Below are positions 26,054 through 34,153 of a stretch of DNA of 55,900 bases, one piece after another. The translations under genes were made by a program, and so were the position numbers. How positions within the stretch are numbered: position 1 is the stretch's first letter; every line of letters starts with the position of its first letter. The notes below the pieces were generated by a model. It had not been told where the DNA came from and ran no database searches. It saw nothing but the letters and a program-made list of their open reading frames with translations. The stretch spans positions 150,038-205,937 of the forward strand of contig MEGH01000026.1 of assembly GCA_001725415.1 (NCBI GenBank), read 5' to 3'. The DNA is from Pseudonocardia sp. SCN 73-27. GTDB taxonomy: Bacteria > Actinomycetota > Actinomycetes > Mycobacteriales > Pseudonocardiaceae.

Positions 26054-26314
26054 TCAGCTCTCGGTGAGGAACGTGATCCAGCCGTCGAGGTTCGTCAGAC
26101 GCTGGTAGTCGTCCTCCTCGATCCGTCGTCCGCTCCGTTGCGACACCTGCGCGACAAGATTCCGGTAGTCCAGGGAGTCGAGCCCGAGGGCTTCCCGGAG
26201 GTCTTCGTCGAGGGTCAGCGCGTCGAGTTCGGGACCAGGGGCGATCTCGGTCAACACGTCGACGACCAACGCGTGCGCAGCATCGCGGTCGAGTCCGCGT
26301 TCGGTGTCCGGCAT
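26054..26314 (-). CDS. Stand-alone acyl carrier protein
   Basis: An 86-residue carrier protein with the phosphopantetheine attachment Ser in LGLDSLDY near residue 47, followed by a typical helical second half. The ATG at 26314 has GGAGG upstream. No fatty-acid or polyketide synthase gene is adjacent, so its partner is elsewhere. The nearby WS/DGAT and acyl-CoA synthetase genes hint at a role in storage lipid or fatty-acid handling. A weak box-like sequence (GGGGA TTTC GCCGC) lies at 26345-26358. Confidence 0.85.
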   Translation of the reverse strand: MPDTERGLDRDAAHALVVDVLTEIAPGPELDALTLDEDLREALGLDSLDYRNLVAQVSQRSGRRIEEDDYQRLTNLDGWITFLTES

Positions 26315-26434
26315 GGCAGGCAGTGCCTCCGCGGTCGTGTACTGGGGGATTTCGCCGCGGGGCGTTCGTGAGGTCGTCGCCCCACACCGCGCGGTGCGGG
26401 GCCGCTGCCCTGCCGGGCGGCGGCCCCGCGGGCG

Positions 26435-26824
26435 TCAGGCGTGCCCGGTCGCGGTGGTCCCGGTCGGCGTGTGGTGCGCCTCCTGGAGCTCCCGGACGTG
26501 GATGAACTCACCGAGGGCCCACGTCGCCACGATCGCGATCACGAACGCGGCGAGCACCACCCCGTTGACCGTCCACAGCGCCGCGACGCCCAGGCCGACG
26601 GCGGCCGTTCCGGTGACCAGCGCAGCGCGCTGTGCAGCACCGGGGGCGAACCACCGATCGACCGCGAGCGCCGCCGCAGCGATCCCGAGCACCAGCCCGA
26701 CGGCAGCCATACCGCGCGGGTCCTGGACGAAGGGCACTGCGCCCCACACCAGGTAGCCCACGTACGGCACCACGATCGCCGCGACGAGAACCGTCGCCGC
26801 CATGTCCTTCCAGGTGAACCTCAT
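26435..26824 (-). CDS. Small integral membrane protein
   Basis: A 129-residue protein with about four membrane segments (residues 8-30, 38-57, 66-86 and 88-107) and a polar C-terminal tail rich in His, Thr and Gly. The ATG at 26824 has AGGAGGTGGAG upstream. It is an unrecognised family, likely an envelope protein of the stress island. Confidence 0.75.
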   Translation of the reverse strand: MRFTWKDMAATVLVAAIVVPYVGYLVWGAVPFVQDPRGMAAVGLVLGIAAAALAVDRWFAPGAAQRAALVTGTAAVGLGVAALWTVNGVVLAAFVIAIVATWALGEFIHVRELQEAHHTPTGTTATGHA

Positions 26825-27240
26825 GATCTCCACCTCCTTCCTGACGCGCCCAGTGTCGCGGCGCCGGCGGCCGCCCGGCAGAGGCGACCGGGCCGAGCCC
26901 GAGGGGGCGGATGTCATCGGGCGGCGAGGCCTCTCGGCCCTGGAGCGTGCGCCGACACGGCGGATGCCGCGACTCCTGCCGGGCAGCACGCGGGGTCGGC
27001 GGTCCGCGTCCGAGGTACCCCGGTGAGGTTCGATCGGCGTGCGCGGTCGGGACGTTGGGCCCTGATCAGACGGGCGCAGGTGTTCCTAGTTTCGACCACC
27101 GCGCCGTCCTCGCACGACGTCCACCGGTCGGCGGTGACAGGCGGGTCCGTGTCCCGGTCGCCGGGTCGGACGGTCGCACGATCGGCACGGGAGGCCCGTA
27201 TCCGGTCACCACATCGGATCGGAATCAGAGGAGGCTCGCG
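26825..27240. other. 416-bp divergent intergenic region
   Basis: No supported gene. The region separates the minus-strand membrane protein from the plus-strand aldolase and holds a DosR-like box at 27049. The remainder shows no strong hairpin or repeat. Confidence 0.6.
27049..27062 (+). promoter_or_regulatory. DosR-like box upstream of the aldolase operon
   Basis: GGGAC GTTG GGCCC with a TC before it fits the 5-4-5 core. TAGTTT begins at 27087, 24 bp after the box, and is a plausible -10 region. Confidence 0.62.
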
Positions 27241-28146
27241 ATGACGACGACCAGTCGGCCCCGGCTGCAGGAGATCGGTCTGCCGGCGGGCAAACAGACC
27301 CGACTGCACCGGATCGTGCACGAGCACGGTCTGCGGAACGGGACGGCGTTGTTCCTGCCCTACGACCAGGGGCTGGAGCACGGCCCGCGGGACTTCACCG
27401 AGAACCCGGTCGCGTCGGATCCGCGCTACGTGCTCCGGCTGGCGGTCGAGGGCGGTTTCAACGGAATCGTGCTCCAGGTCGGCCTGGCGCAGAAGTTCGC
27501 ATGGGAGTTCGCGGGCGAGGTCCCGCTCGTGCTCAAGTTGAACGGCAAGACCGACGTCCCGCCCGCCGACGCGCCCGTGTCCCCGCTGCAGGCGTCGGTC
27601 GAGGACGCGGTTCGGCTCGGTGCGGACGCCGTCGGGTACACGCTCTACGTCGGCACGCAGGCAGCGGAGGCCGACTACGCGCAGCTGCGACGTGTCCGTG
27701 CCGACTCGGACCGTTACGGAATGCCCCTGATCGTGTGGGCGTATCCACGCGGGTGGGCGGTGGACGAGAAGGGCGGCCGCGACTCGTTCTACGAGGTCGA
27801 CTACGCGGCCCGGGTCGCGTCGGAGCTCGGCGCGGACATGGTGAAGGTCAACTTCCCCGATCCGGACAAGCACACCGGGGTGCCGGCGGCGTACCGGCAT
27901 CGGCTGACGGCGCAGGAGGCCATCGACCGGGTCGTCCGTTCGGCGAACCGGACGATGCTGCTCGTCTCGGGCGGATCGCGGCTGGGTGACGACGCGATGC
28001 TCGCCAAGGCCCGGATGTCGATGGAGGCCGGTGCGACCGGGCTGATCTTCGGCCGCAACGTGTGGCAGCGAGAGCACGACGAGTCGCTGCGGTTCGTCGA
28101 GCACCTCCGCAAGATCCTCGCCGAGTACCCCGACGAGCGGTCGTGA
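27241..28146 (+). CDS. Class I fructose-bisphosphate aldolase (DeoC/FbaB/LacD-like)
   Basis: Schiff-base aldolase of 301 residues in the archaeal-type class I family. It starts with a short tail and then shows FLPYDQGLEHGP, KLNGKTDVP and the Schiff-base Lys in MVKVNFPDP (Lys 202 by position). The C-terminal phosphate-binding region is VSGGSRLGDDAML and GLIFGRN. It would cleave fructose 1,6-bisphosphate or work in the gluconeogenic direction with the PEP synthase encoded at 36387. AGGAGG precedes the ATG. The next gene overlaps its stop (GTGA). Confidence 0.9.
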   Translation: MTTTSRPRLQEIGLPAGKQTRLHRIVHEHGLRNGTALFLPYDQGLEHGPRDFTENPVASDPRYVLRLAVEGGFNGIVLQVGLAQKFAWEFAGEVPLVLKLNGKTDVPPADAPVSPLQASVEDAVRLGADAVGYTLYVGTQAAEADYAQLRRVRADSDRYGMPLIVWAYPRGWAVDEKGGRDSFYEVDYAARVASELGADMVKVNFPDPDKHTGVPAAYRHRLTAQEAIDRVVRSANRTMLLVSGGSRLGDDAMLAKARMSMEAGATGLIFGRNVWQREHDESLRFVEHLRKILAEYPDERS

Positions 28147-28676
28147 CGGTCGACGCGACGCCGCACCTGAGCGATGTCTGTCTGGCGGTCGTCCGCTCCG
28201 CCGCGTCGACGGCCCGCCTGCTCGTCCGGGGCGCGCTGACCACCCCGAGGGCGCTGGTGGGGACCGTGCTGCGGGACGCGGACGGGGGCGGATCGACCGT
28301 CTTCCGCGAGACCCGGGCCGCGCGGCGTGCGGCCGACAGGGTCCTGCTGGTCGTCGCCTTCCGGCTGCGCTGGGTGGGGAACAGGCGGTGGGCCCATGCG
28401 GTGTTCCGCACGACGTGTGTGGTCAACACCCCGTTGTTCGCCGGGTTTCCGGGCTTCGTGAGCAAGCTCTGGCTCACCGATCGGTCGACGGGGGTGTACC
28501 GGGGTCTGTACGAGTGGGACGGCGCCTCCGCCGCGAAGGCGTATGTGCTGCGCCTGGCGCAGGTCCTGCGTCTGGTCACGGTGCCGGGCTCGGTCTCGTA
28601 CGCGGTGGTGGAGGGTGTGGATCGTGCCGAGGTACTGGCCGATCGAATCCAGCTGCCCGCCCCCTCGCTCCGGTGA
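28143..28676 (+). CDS. Conserved protein with ferredoxin-like (YdhR/ABM-like) fold
   Basis: A 177-residue protein. Its second half (FPGFVSKLWLTDRSTGVYRGLYEWDG) resembles YdhR- or ABM-type small monooxygenase-like domains in which a dimeric alpha/beta-barrel binds a hydrophobic ligand. The first 70 residues contain Arg/Ala-rich helices. The GTG overlaps the aldolase stop by 4 bp, so the two genes are co-translated. Function unknown; the fold guess is moderate. Confidence 0.6.
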   Translation: MTVDATPHLSDVCLAVVRSAASTARLLVRGALTTPRALVGTVLRDADGGGSTVFRETRAARRAADRVLLVVAFRLRWVGNRRWAHAVFRTTCVVNTPLFAGFPGFVSKLWLTDRSTGVYRGLYEWDGASAAKAYVLRLAQVLRLVTVPGSVSYAVVEGVDRAEVLADRIQLPAPSLR

Positions 28677-28705
28677 CGCCCGAGGGTCCGACGGGCCGCC
28701 GGCTG

Positions 28706-28719
28706 GGGTCGTCCGACCC
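28706..28719 (+). promoter_or_regulatory. DosR-like box upstream of the alpha/beta-hydrolase
   Basis: GGGTC GTCC GACCC sits in a longer palindrome GGGGTCG TC CGACCCC (28705-28720). TAGCGT begins 23 bp after the box and predicts transcription starting at about the GTG (28755), so the mRNA may be leaderless. Confidence 0.65.
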
Positions 28720-28754
28720 CTGCCGACCCCGCGGCGGCGTCATAGCGTCGCCGT

Positions 28755-29699
28755 GTGAACCAGATGCCGGCGGACGACGCGACGGCCTCGTCGCCCGGCC
28801 GAAGCATGACCGTGGACCTCGGTGGGCCGTTGCACTATGTCGACTTCGGCGGCCCACCCGGCGGGTGTGTGCTCGTCCTGGTGCACGGTCTCGGCGGGTC
28901 GCACCTCAACTGGGACCTGGTCGCACCGGTGCTGGCCCAGCGGTACCGGGTGCTCGCGGTCGACCTGCCGGGTTTCGGGCTCTCGGCGCCGGGAGGCCGG
29001 CCCGCCACCGTCCCTGCCAACGTCCGGCTGCTCGCGCGGTTCATCGACACGGTCGTCGGCCACCCCGTCGTGGTGATCGGCAACTCCATGGGCGGCATGA
29101 TCGGAATCCTCATGACCGAGCACTCACCGCAGCGGGTGAGCGGGTTGGTGCTCGTGGATCCTGCGCTGCCGTCGCCCTGGCGGTTCCCTGCCGCGGGCGA
29201 GGTCGCGATAGCCGTCTCGATGCTGCCGGGGCTGGGGGAGTACCTGACCGCCGCCCGGCGCCGCCGGATCGGGCCCCGGACGACGGTGTACGGGATGCTC
29301 CGGCTCTGCGGCGTCGACCCCCGGCAGGTGCCTGCCGAGCTGATCGACCGGTCGGTGGACCTGATCACCCGGCGCCAGGACGTCGCCGGGGCTGATCGTG
29401 CCTTCCTCACCGCCGCCCGGTCTCTCGCATGGGTGCTGATCCGGGCGGGGGACTACCGGAGTGCGATGAGGACGATCCGCGTCCCGGTGCTGCTCGTGCA
29501 CGGCGACCGGGACGCCCTCGTCCCCGTCGGCGCCGCGCGGACCGCGGCACGGGACAACCCGGTGTGGACCTACGTCGAGCTCGCGGGTGTCGGGCACGTC
29601 CCCCAGCTCCAGGTGCCGGACCGGTTCACGTCCGAGGTGCTCGACTGGCTCGACGGCGTTCTCGGCGCCGGCCTCCCGAGCCGCGACGAGGGCCACTGA
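28755..29699 (+). CDS. Alpha/beta-hydrolase (lipase/esterase-like)
   Basis: Alpha/beta-hydrolase of 314 residues with VLVHGLGGSHLNW, DLPGFGLS, the nucleophile elbow GNSMGG, a late Asp in VHGDRDALVP and the His in GVGHVPQLQ. Unlike the enzyme at 15960, the Ser is present. It might act on neutral lipids or CoA thioesters, given the WS/DGAT genes immediately downstream. GTG at 28755 is used because it coincides with the predicted transcript start; ATG at 28764 is an alternative. Confidence 0.85.
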   Translation: MNQMPADDATASSPGRSMTVDLGGPLHYVDFGGPPGGCVLVLVHGLGGSHLNWDLVAPVLAQRYRVLAVDLPGFGLSAPGGRPATVPANVRLLARFIDTVVGHPVVVIGNSMGGMIGILMTEHSPQRVSGLVLVDPALPSPWRFPAAGEVAIAVSMLPGLGEYLTAARRRRIGPRTTVYGMLRLCGVDPRQVPAELIDRSVDLITRRQDVAGADRAFLTAARSLAWVLIRAGDYRSAMRTIRVPVLLVHGDRDALVPVGAARTAARDNPVWTYVELAGVGHVPQLQVPDRFTSEVLDWLDGVLGAGLPSRDEGH

Positions 29700-29768
29700 G
29701 GCCCCGCTCGCGCGCGTCTGCGGCGATGTGCGGAGCGGAGCCGGCGAGGGCGTGCACCTGCCCCGGTC

Positions 29769-29782
29769 GGGACCACTGCGCC
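29769..29782 (+). promoter_or_regulatory. Weak DosR-like box upstream of the lipid synthesis operon
   Basis: GGGAC CACT GCGCC has an intact left arm and a degenerate right arm, about 60 bp before the WS/DGAT gene. Confidence 0.4.
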
Positions 29783-29840
29783 CGGAGGCCGTGCCCTTCG
29801 ACCCTGTGGAGCCCGCGCCGGCCCCACGACCGTGGGAACG

Positions 29841-31184
29841 ATGACACCGTCGCGGATCCCCATGACAGCCGATGACGCGGTCTGGCTACGGCTCGACCGA
29901 CCGGAGAACGTCATGTCGGTGGTCTCGGTGCTCTGGACCGCCACGCCCGTGGACGCCTCCGACCTGCGGCACGTCCTGCGCGACCGGATGCTGGACCGGC
30001 ACCCGGTCTTTCGGTGCCGTCCGGTGGTACGGGCGTGGCCGTTCCCGTCGGAGTGGGTGCCGGAGGAGCACTTCGACATCGACCGTCACGTCACCTGCGA
30101 CGGGCCGTCGTGCACCACGGCGGGTCTGCAGGCTCTGGTCGGTGGGCTGCGGTCGGAGACGTTCGCCCGGGCCCATCCGCCCTGGCGTGTGCGGATGGTC
30201 CCGTACGGCGACGGCAGTGCCGTGGTGCTGCAGGTCCACCACTCGATCACCGACGGGATCCGGCTGACCCAACTCATGGTGGACCTGCTCGACCCGGCCG
30301 AGCCCGGCGACCACCTCACCCCGGCCGGGACCCACATGGCCGACAGCACGAGCGTCCGCGATCTGCTCGATCCGCAGCGGGCCCTGGAGGCGTCCGCCGA
30401 GCTGACGCGAACCGCGTTCCGAACGGTGACGAGTGTCGCGACGCTGATGACCTGGTCCAACCCGCACACCGCCTGGACCGGCCGCGCCGGCGTGGCCAAG
30501 CACGCGGGCTGGGGCCCACCCGTGTCGCTCGCCGCGCTGGCAGACCTCGGCGCCCGCCACCACGCGACGGTCAACGAGGTGCTGCTCGCGTTGCTGGGCG
30601 GGGCCGTCGGTCGGGTACTCGACCGGCGGGGCGGCAGTCCGGATGACCTGGCATGGATGGTGCCGGTCAACCTCGAACCCTTCGACCCCGCGTTGCCGAC
30701 CCGCCTGGGCAACCGGTTCTCGCTCGTGCTCGCCGTGCTCCCGCTGCACGGTGACCTCGCAGAGCGGATCTCGATCGTCCACGACCGGATCACTCGCATC
30801 CGCGGCTCGTGGGAGGCGTGGCTCACCGCGGGCACCCAGCGCCTCATCGGCGCCGTCCCGCCCGCTGCCGGTGAACCGATCTCCCGGTTCTTCGCCGACA
30901 AGGCCGTCGGTGTGCTGACGAACGTCCCCGGCCCTCCCGCCCCCATGGACCTGTGCGGCGCTCGGGTGCTGGGCAGTGTCGGCTGGGCGCCGTGCAGCGC
31001 CGACCAGGCCGTGACGGCGTGCGTCTTCAGCTATGCCGGCGACGTGTTCACCGGCTTCGGCACCGATGGCCGTCTGGTCGGCAGCGCGGACGCGCTGGTG
31101 CACGCCTTCGCCGCCGAGACGAGCGCAGCACTCGGAGACACCGCACCATCCCGTCCCGTCGTCCCGGCGAGGAGCACGACATGA
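29841..31184 (+). CDS. Wax ester synthase/diacylglycerol acyltransferase (WS/DGAT) 1
   Basis: Acyltransferase of 447 residues making triacylglycerol or wax ester from acyl-CoA. The catalytic HHxxxDG motif is HHSITDG at residue 133, with a C-terminal NVPGP. The N-terminal MTADDAVWLRLDRPENVM is a recognisable family opening. Mycobacterial Tgs1, the DosR-controlled storage lipid enzyme, belongs to this family. A GTG at 29832 is an alternative start. The stop overlaps the acyl-CoA synthetase ATG by 4 bp. Confidence 0.92.
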   Translation: MTPSRIPMTADDAVWLRLDRPENVMSVVSVLWTATPVDASDLRHVLRDRMLDRHPVFRCRPVVRAWPFPSEWVPEEHFDIDRHVTCDGPSCTTAGLQALVGGLRSETFARAHPPWRVRMVPYGDGSAVVLQVHHSITDGIRLTQLMVDLLDPAEPGDHLTPAGTHMADSTSVRDLLDPQRALEASAELTRTAFRTVTSVATLMTWSNPHTAWTGRAGVAKHAGWGPPVSLAALADLGARHHATVNEVLLALLGGAVGRVLDRRGGSPDDLAWMVPVNLEPFDPALPTRLGNRFSLVLAVLPLHGDLAERISIVHDRITRIRGSWEAWLTAGTQRLIGAVPPAAGEPISRFFADKAVGVLTNVPGPPAPMDLCGARVLGSVGWAPCSADQAVTACVFSYAGDVFTGFGTDGRLVGSADALVHAFAAETSAALGDTAPSRPVVPARSTT

Positions 31185-32695
31185 GTCTCAACCTGGCGAT
31201 GATGCTGCGCGAGGCCGCGCACACCCATCCGCACCGGACCGCGATCGTCCTGGACGACGAGCGGCTCGGATACGCCGACCTCGATCACGCCGCGGACCGG
31301 TTCGCCGCAGGGCTCGTCCGGCACGGCATCCGGCCCGGTGACGTCGTCGCGGTCCAGCTGCCCAACGTGCCGCAGTTCGCCGTCGCGCACTTCGGGATCC
31401 TCAAGGTGGGTGCGGTCGTCGTCCCGATGAACGTGCTGCTCAAGGCGCGCGAGGTGGCCTACCTGCTCGGCGACTCCGGAGCGCGCACACTGATCACCTG
31501 GGGCGCGGTGGCGGGGGAGGCCGCGAAGGGCGCCGCCGACGCCGGGGTGAGCGACCTCGTGGTGCTCGGCGACCCCGGTCCGGGGACGAGCATCGGCGGG
31601 GTCCTGCGCTTCGAGGAGCTGCTGGCCCATGACGACGGTCCGGTGCTCGAGCAGCGTGACCCGGGCGACGTCGCGGTGATCGTCTACACGGCGGGCACCA
31701 CGGGTGTGCCGAAGGGTGCGGAGCTGACCCATTTCCAGCTGTTCATGAACGCGGACACCCCGGGCCGCCTGTTCGGCATCCGCGACGACGACGTCGTCCT
31801 CGTCGCGCTTCCCCTGTTCCACGTCTACGCGCTGTCGAGCCAGCTGCACGTGTGCGTCCGCTTCGCCGCGACGATGACCCTGCTCCCGCGCTTCGACGCC
31901 GGCCGGGCGCTGGAGGTGATCGAGAGGGACGGCGTGACCGTGTTCGAGGGCGTTCCCACCATGTACATCGCGCTGCTCACCCACCCCGAGCGGGCCGCCC
32001 GGGACACCTCGTCGTTGCGGGTCGGCATCTCCGGCGGCGCGCCCATCCCGGCCGAGGTGCTCGACGAGTTCGAGCGCGAGTTCGGGGTGGTGATCCTGGA
32101 GGGCTACGGGCTGAGCGAGACGGCCTCGACGACCACCTTCAACGTCAGCGCCGAGGAACGACGGGTCTACAGCGTGGGCAAGCCCGTCTACGGCGTCGAG
32201 ATCCGGATCTGCGACGAGTCGGGGCGGGAGCTCCCGCCCGGACGGGGGAACGTCGGGGAGATCCTGGTGCGCGGGGTCAACGTGATGCGCGGGTACCACG
32301 GCCGGCCGCGCGCGACGGCGGAGGCGTTCGCGGGCGGCTGGTTCCACACCGGGGACCTCGGTCACATCGACTCCGACGGGTTCCTGTTCGTCGTGGACCG
32401 CAAGACGGACCTGATCATCCGAGGGGGGTACAACGTCTATCCCCGCGAGGTCGAGGACGTGCTGTACACCCATCCGGCAGTCCGTGAGGCCGCTGTGATC
32501 GGGGTCCCGGACCCCAGGCTCGGACAGGAGGTCAAGGCCGTCGTCGCGCTCCGCGAGGGGAAGCACGCCACCGAGGCGGACCTCGTCGAGTACGTGCGGG
32601 AACGGGTCGCGTCCTACAAGTATCCGCGTTCGGTCGAGTTCCGCGACACCCTTCCGAAGGGCGCGGGCGACAAGATCCTGAAGCGTGCGTTGTGA
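31181..32695 (+). CDS. Long-chain acyl-CoA synthetase (AMP-forming)
   Basis: ANL-superfamily ligase, 504 residues. The P-loop is YTAGTTGVPKG near residue 168, the A5 motif is EGYGLSETAS, and WFHTGDLGHIDSDGFLFVVDRK marks the hinge. The C-terminal catalytic Lys is in LPKGAGDKILKR. It activates fatty acids to acyl-CoA for the flanking acyltransferases. Overlapping starts on both sides (ATGA and GTGA) make a tight WS/DGAT-ACS-WS/DGAT operon. Confidence 0.93.
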   Translation: MSLNLAMMLREAAHTHPHRTAIVLDDERLGYADLDHAADRFAAGLVRHGIRPGDVVAVQLPNVPQFAVAHFGILKVGAVVVPMNVLLKAREVAYLLGDSGARTLITWGAVAGEAAKGAADAGVSDLVVLGDPGPGTSIGGVLRFEELLAHDDGPVLEQRDPGDVAVIVYTAGTTGVPKGAELTHFQLFMNADTPGRLFGIRDDDVVLVALPLFHVYALSSQLHVCVRFAATMTLLPRFDAGRALEVIERDGVTVFEGVPTMYIALLTHPERAARDTSSLRVGISGGAPIPAEVLDEFEREFGVVILEGYGLSETASTTTFNVSAEERRVYSVGKPVYGVEIRICDESGRELPPGRGNVGEILVRGVNVMRGYHGRPRATAEAFAGGWFHTGDLGHIDSDGFLFVVDRKTDLIIRGGYNVYPREVEDVLYTHPAVREAAVIGVPDPRLGQEVKAVVALREGKHATEADLVEYVRERVASYKYPRSVEFRDTLPKGAGDKILKRAL

Positions 32696-34098
32696 GCCCT
32701 GACCGGATGACGCCGCTGGACGCGGCGTTCCTCCAGGCCGAGGATGCCGAGCCTGCTGCCTCGCTGGCCATCTCCTCGACCGCGGTGTTCGCCGGGCCCC
32801 CGCCGTCGTTCGCGGAGTTCCGGGACCACCTCGCGGGGCGGCTGCGGCTCATCCCGAGGTACCGCCAGCGGGTCGTGCCGGTGCCGCTGGATCTCGGTGC
32901 GCCGGTGTGGGCCGACGACCCGGACTTCGACCTGGATCGGCACCTGGTGCGGGTCGCCCTCCCGGCCCCGGGAGGCGACGGGGAGCTCGCTGCGTTGATG
33001 GGGCGGGTGATGGGCACACGGCTCGACCGGGACCGGCCGTTGTGGCGGTACTGGTTCGTCGAGGGTCTCGCGGGGAACCGGTGGGCGCTGATCTCGACGG
33101 TGCACCACAGCATGGTCGACGGGGTGTCCGGCACCGACCTCTACCGCGTCGTCCTCGACCGGGAGCCGGCACCGGTGCCGCCCGAACCGGACGACTGGCA
33201 GCCGCGCCCATGGCCGTCCTCCACCACGCTCATGGCGAGCGCGGCCCGTGACCTCGCCGTGCTGCCGCTGGCCGGGCTGCGGGCCGCGGCCGGGGCGCTG
33301 CGGGACCCACGACGGCTGTGGGCGGCAGGCCGGGGGGCTCTGGCACTGGCGGCCAGCATGCCGCCCGTGTCCCGCTCGTCATTGTCCGGGCCCCTGTCAC
33401 GGCCACGGCACGTCACCTGGACCCGATGCCGGATCAGTGACGTGCGGGCGGTCCGGCACGCGTTCGGCGGCACCTTCAACGACGTCGTCCTCGCCGCGAT
33501 CACCGGGGGGCTGCGGGAGCTGCTGCTGGCCCGGGGTGAGACGCCGCGGCCCGGTGCCGTGCGCAGCCTGGTACCGGTGTCGGTCCGGGCGCCGGGGCAG
33601 GAGGGTGTGCGCGACAACAGGGTGTCGCTCCTGCTGGCCGACCTGCCGACGCACGTCGCCGACCCGGTCGCCCGGTTCCTCGCGACGCGGGACGAACTGG
33701 GCCGATGCAAGGCCGCCGGAGAGGCCGAGGCCGGCGCCGCGGCCGTCGGGATCGCCCGACACGAGCCGTTCCCGATCGTGGCGGCACTGGTCCGGGCAGG
33801 CTGGAGCGTGCCGCAACGCACGATCGTGACGGTGACGACGGACGTCCCCGGCCCGCGTCACACGCTCTACGCCCTCGGGTGTGAGCTGCAGGAGATCATT
33901 CCCTACGTCCCGATCGCGAGCACGCTGCGGATCGGGGTCGCGATCATGAGCTACCGCGACACGGTCACCGTCGGGCTGACCGGCGACGACACGGTCACCG
34001 ACCTCGGGGTCCTCGCCGGCGGGATCGACACCTCGCTGCAGAGCCTGCTCGCGCTGGCCGAGGCCGAACGGGGGGAGCAGCCGGAACCCGACCGTTGA
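32692..34098 (+). CDS. Wax ester synthase/diacylglycerol acyltransferase (WS/DGAT) 2
   Basis: Second acyltransferase of the operon, 468 residues, with catalytic HHSMVDG at residue 139 and the downstream NDVVLAAITGGLRELL and VTTDVPGP segments. The family opening MTPLDAAFLQAEDAE is clear. The GTG start overlaps the preceding stop. Paralogue pairs are common and may differ in acyl or alcohol acceptor. Convergent with the SulP gene. Confidence 0.93.
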   Translation: MSPDRMTPLDAAFLQAEDAEPAASLAISSTAVFAGPPPSFAEFRDHLAGRLRLIPRYRQRVVPVPLDLGAPVWADDPDFDLDRHLVRVALPAPGGDGELAALMGRVMGTRLDRDRPLWRYWFVEGLAGNRWALISTVHHSMVDGVSGTDLYRVVLDREPAPVPPEPDDWQPRPWPSSTTLMASAARDLAVLPLAGLRAAAGALRDPRRLWAAGRGALALAASMPPVSRSSLSGPLSRPRHVTWTRCRISDVRAVRHAFGGTFNDVVLAAITGGLRELLLARGETPRPGAVRSLVPVSVRAPGQEGVRDNRVSLLLADLPTHVADPVARFLATRDELGRCKAAGEAEAGAAAVGIARHEPFPIVAALVRAGWSVPQRTIVTVTTDVPGPRHTLYALGCELQEIIPYVPIASTLRIGVAIMSYRDTVTVGLTGDDTVTDLGVLAGGIDTSLQSLLALAEAERGEQPEPDR

Positions 34099-34121
34099 GA
34101 AGGACGTTCCGGAGCAGGCCG

Positions 34122-34135
34122 CGTGCTCGGGCACG
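34122..34135. terminator. Weak hairpin between convergent genes
   Basis: CGTGC-TCGG-GCACG is a 5-bp stem with a tetraloop between the WS/DGAT and SulP stops. It is short and lacks a T-tract, so the call is tentative. Confidence 0.3.
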
Positions 34136-34153
34136 TGGAGCCGAACTCCCGCC

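Noticed and set aside
26802-27026. Short plus-strand ORF in the 416-bp intergenic region
   Set aside because: It shows no family resemblance and overlaps the regulatory region and the start of the minus-strand gene.
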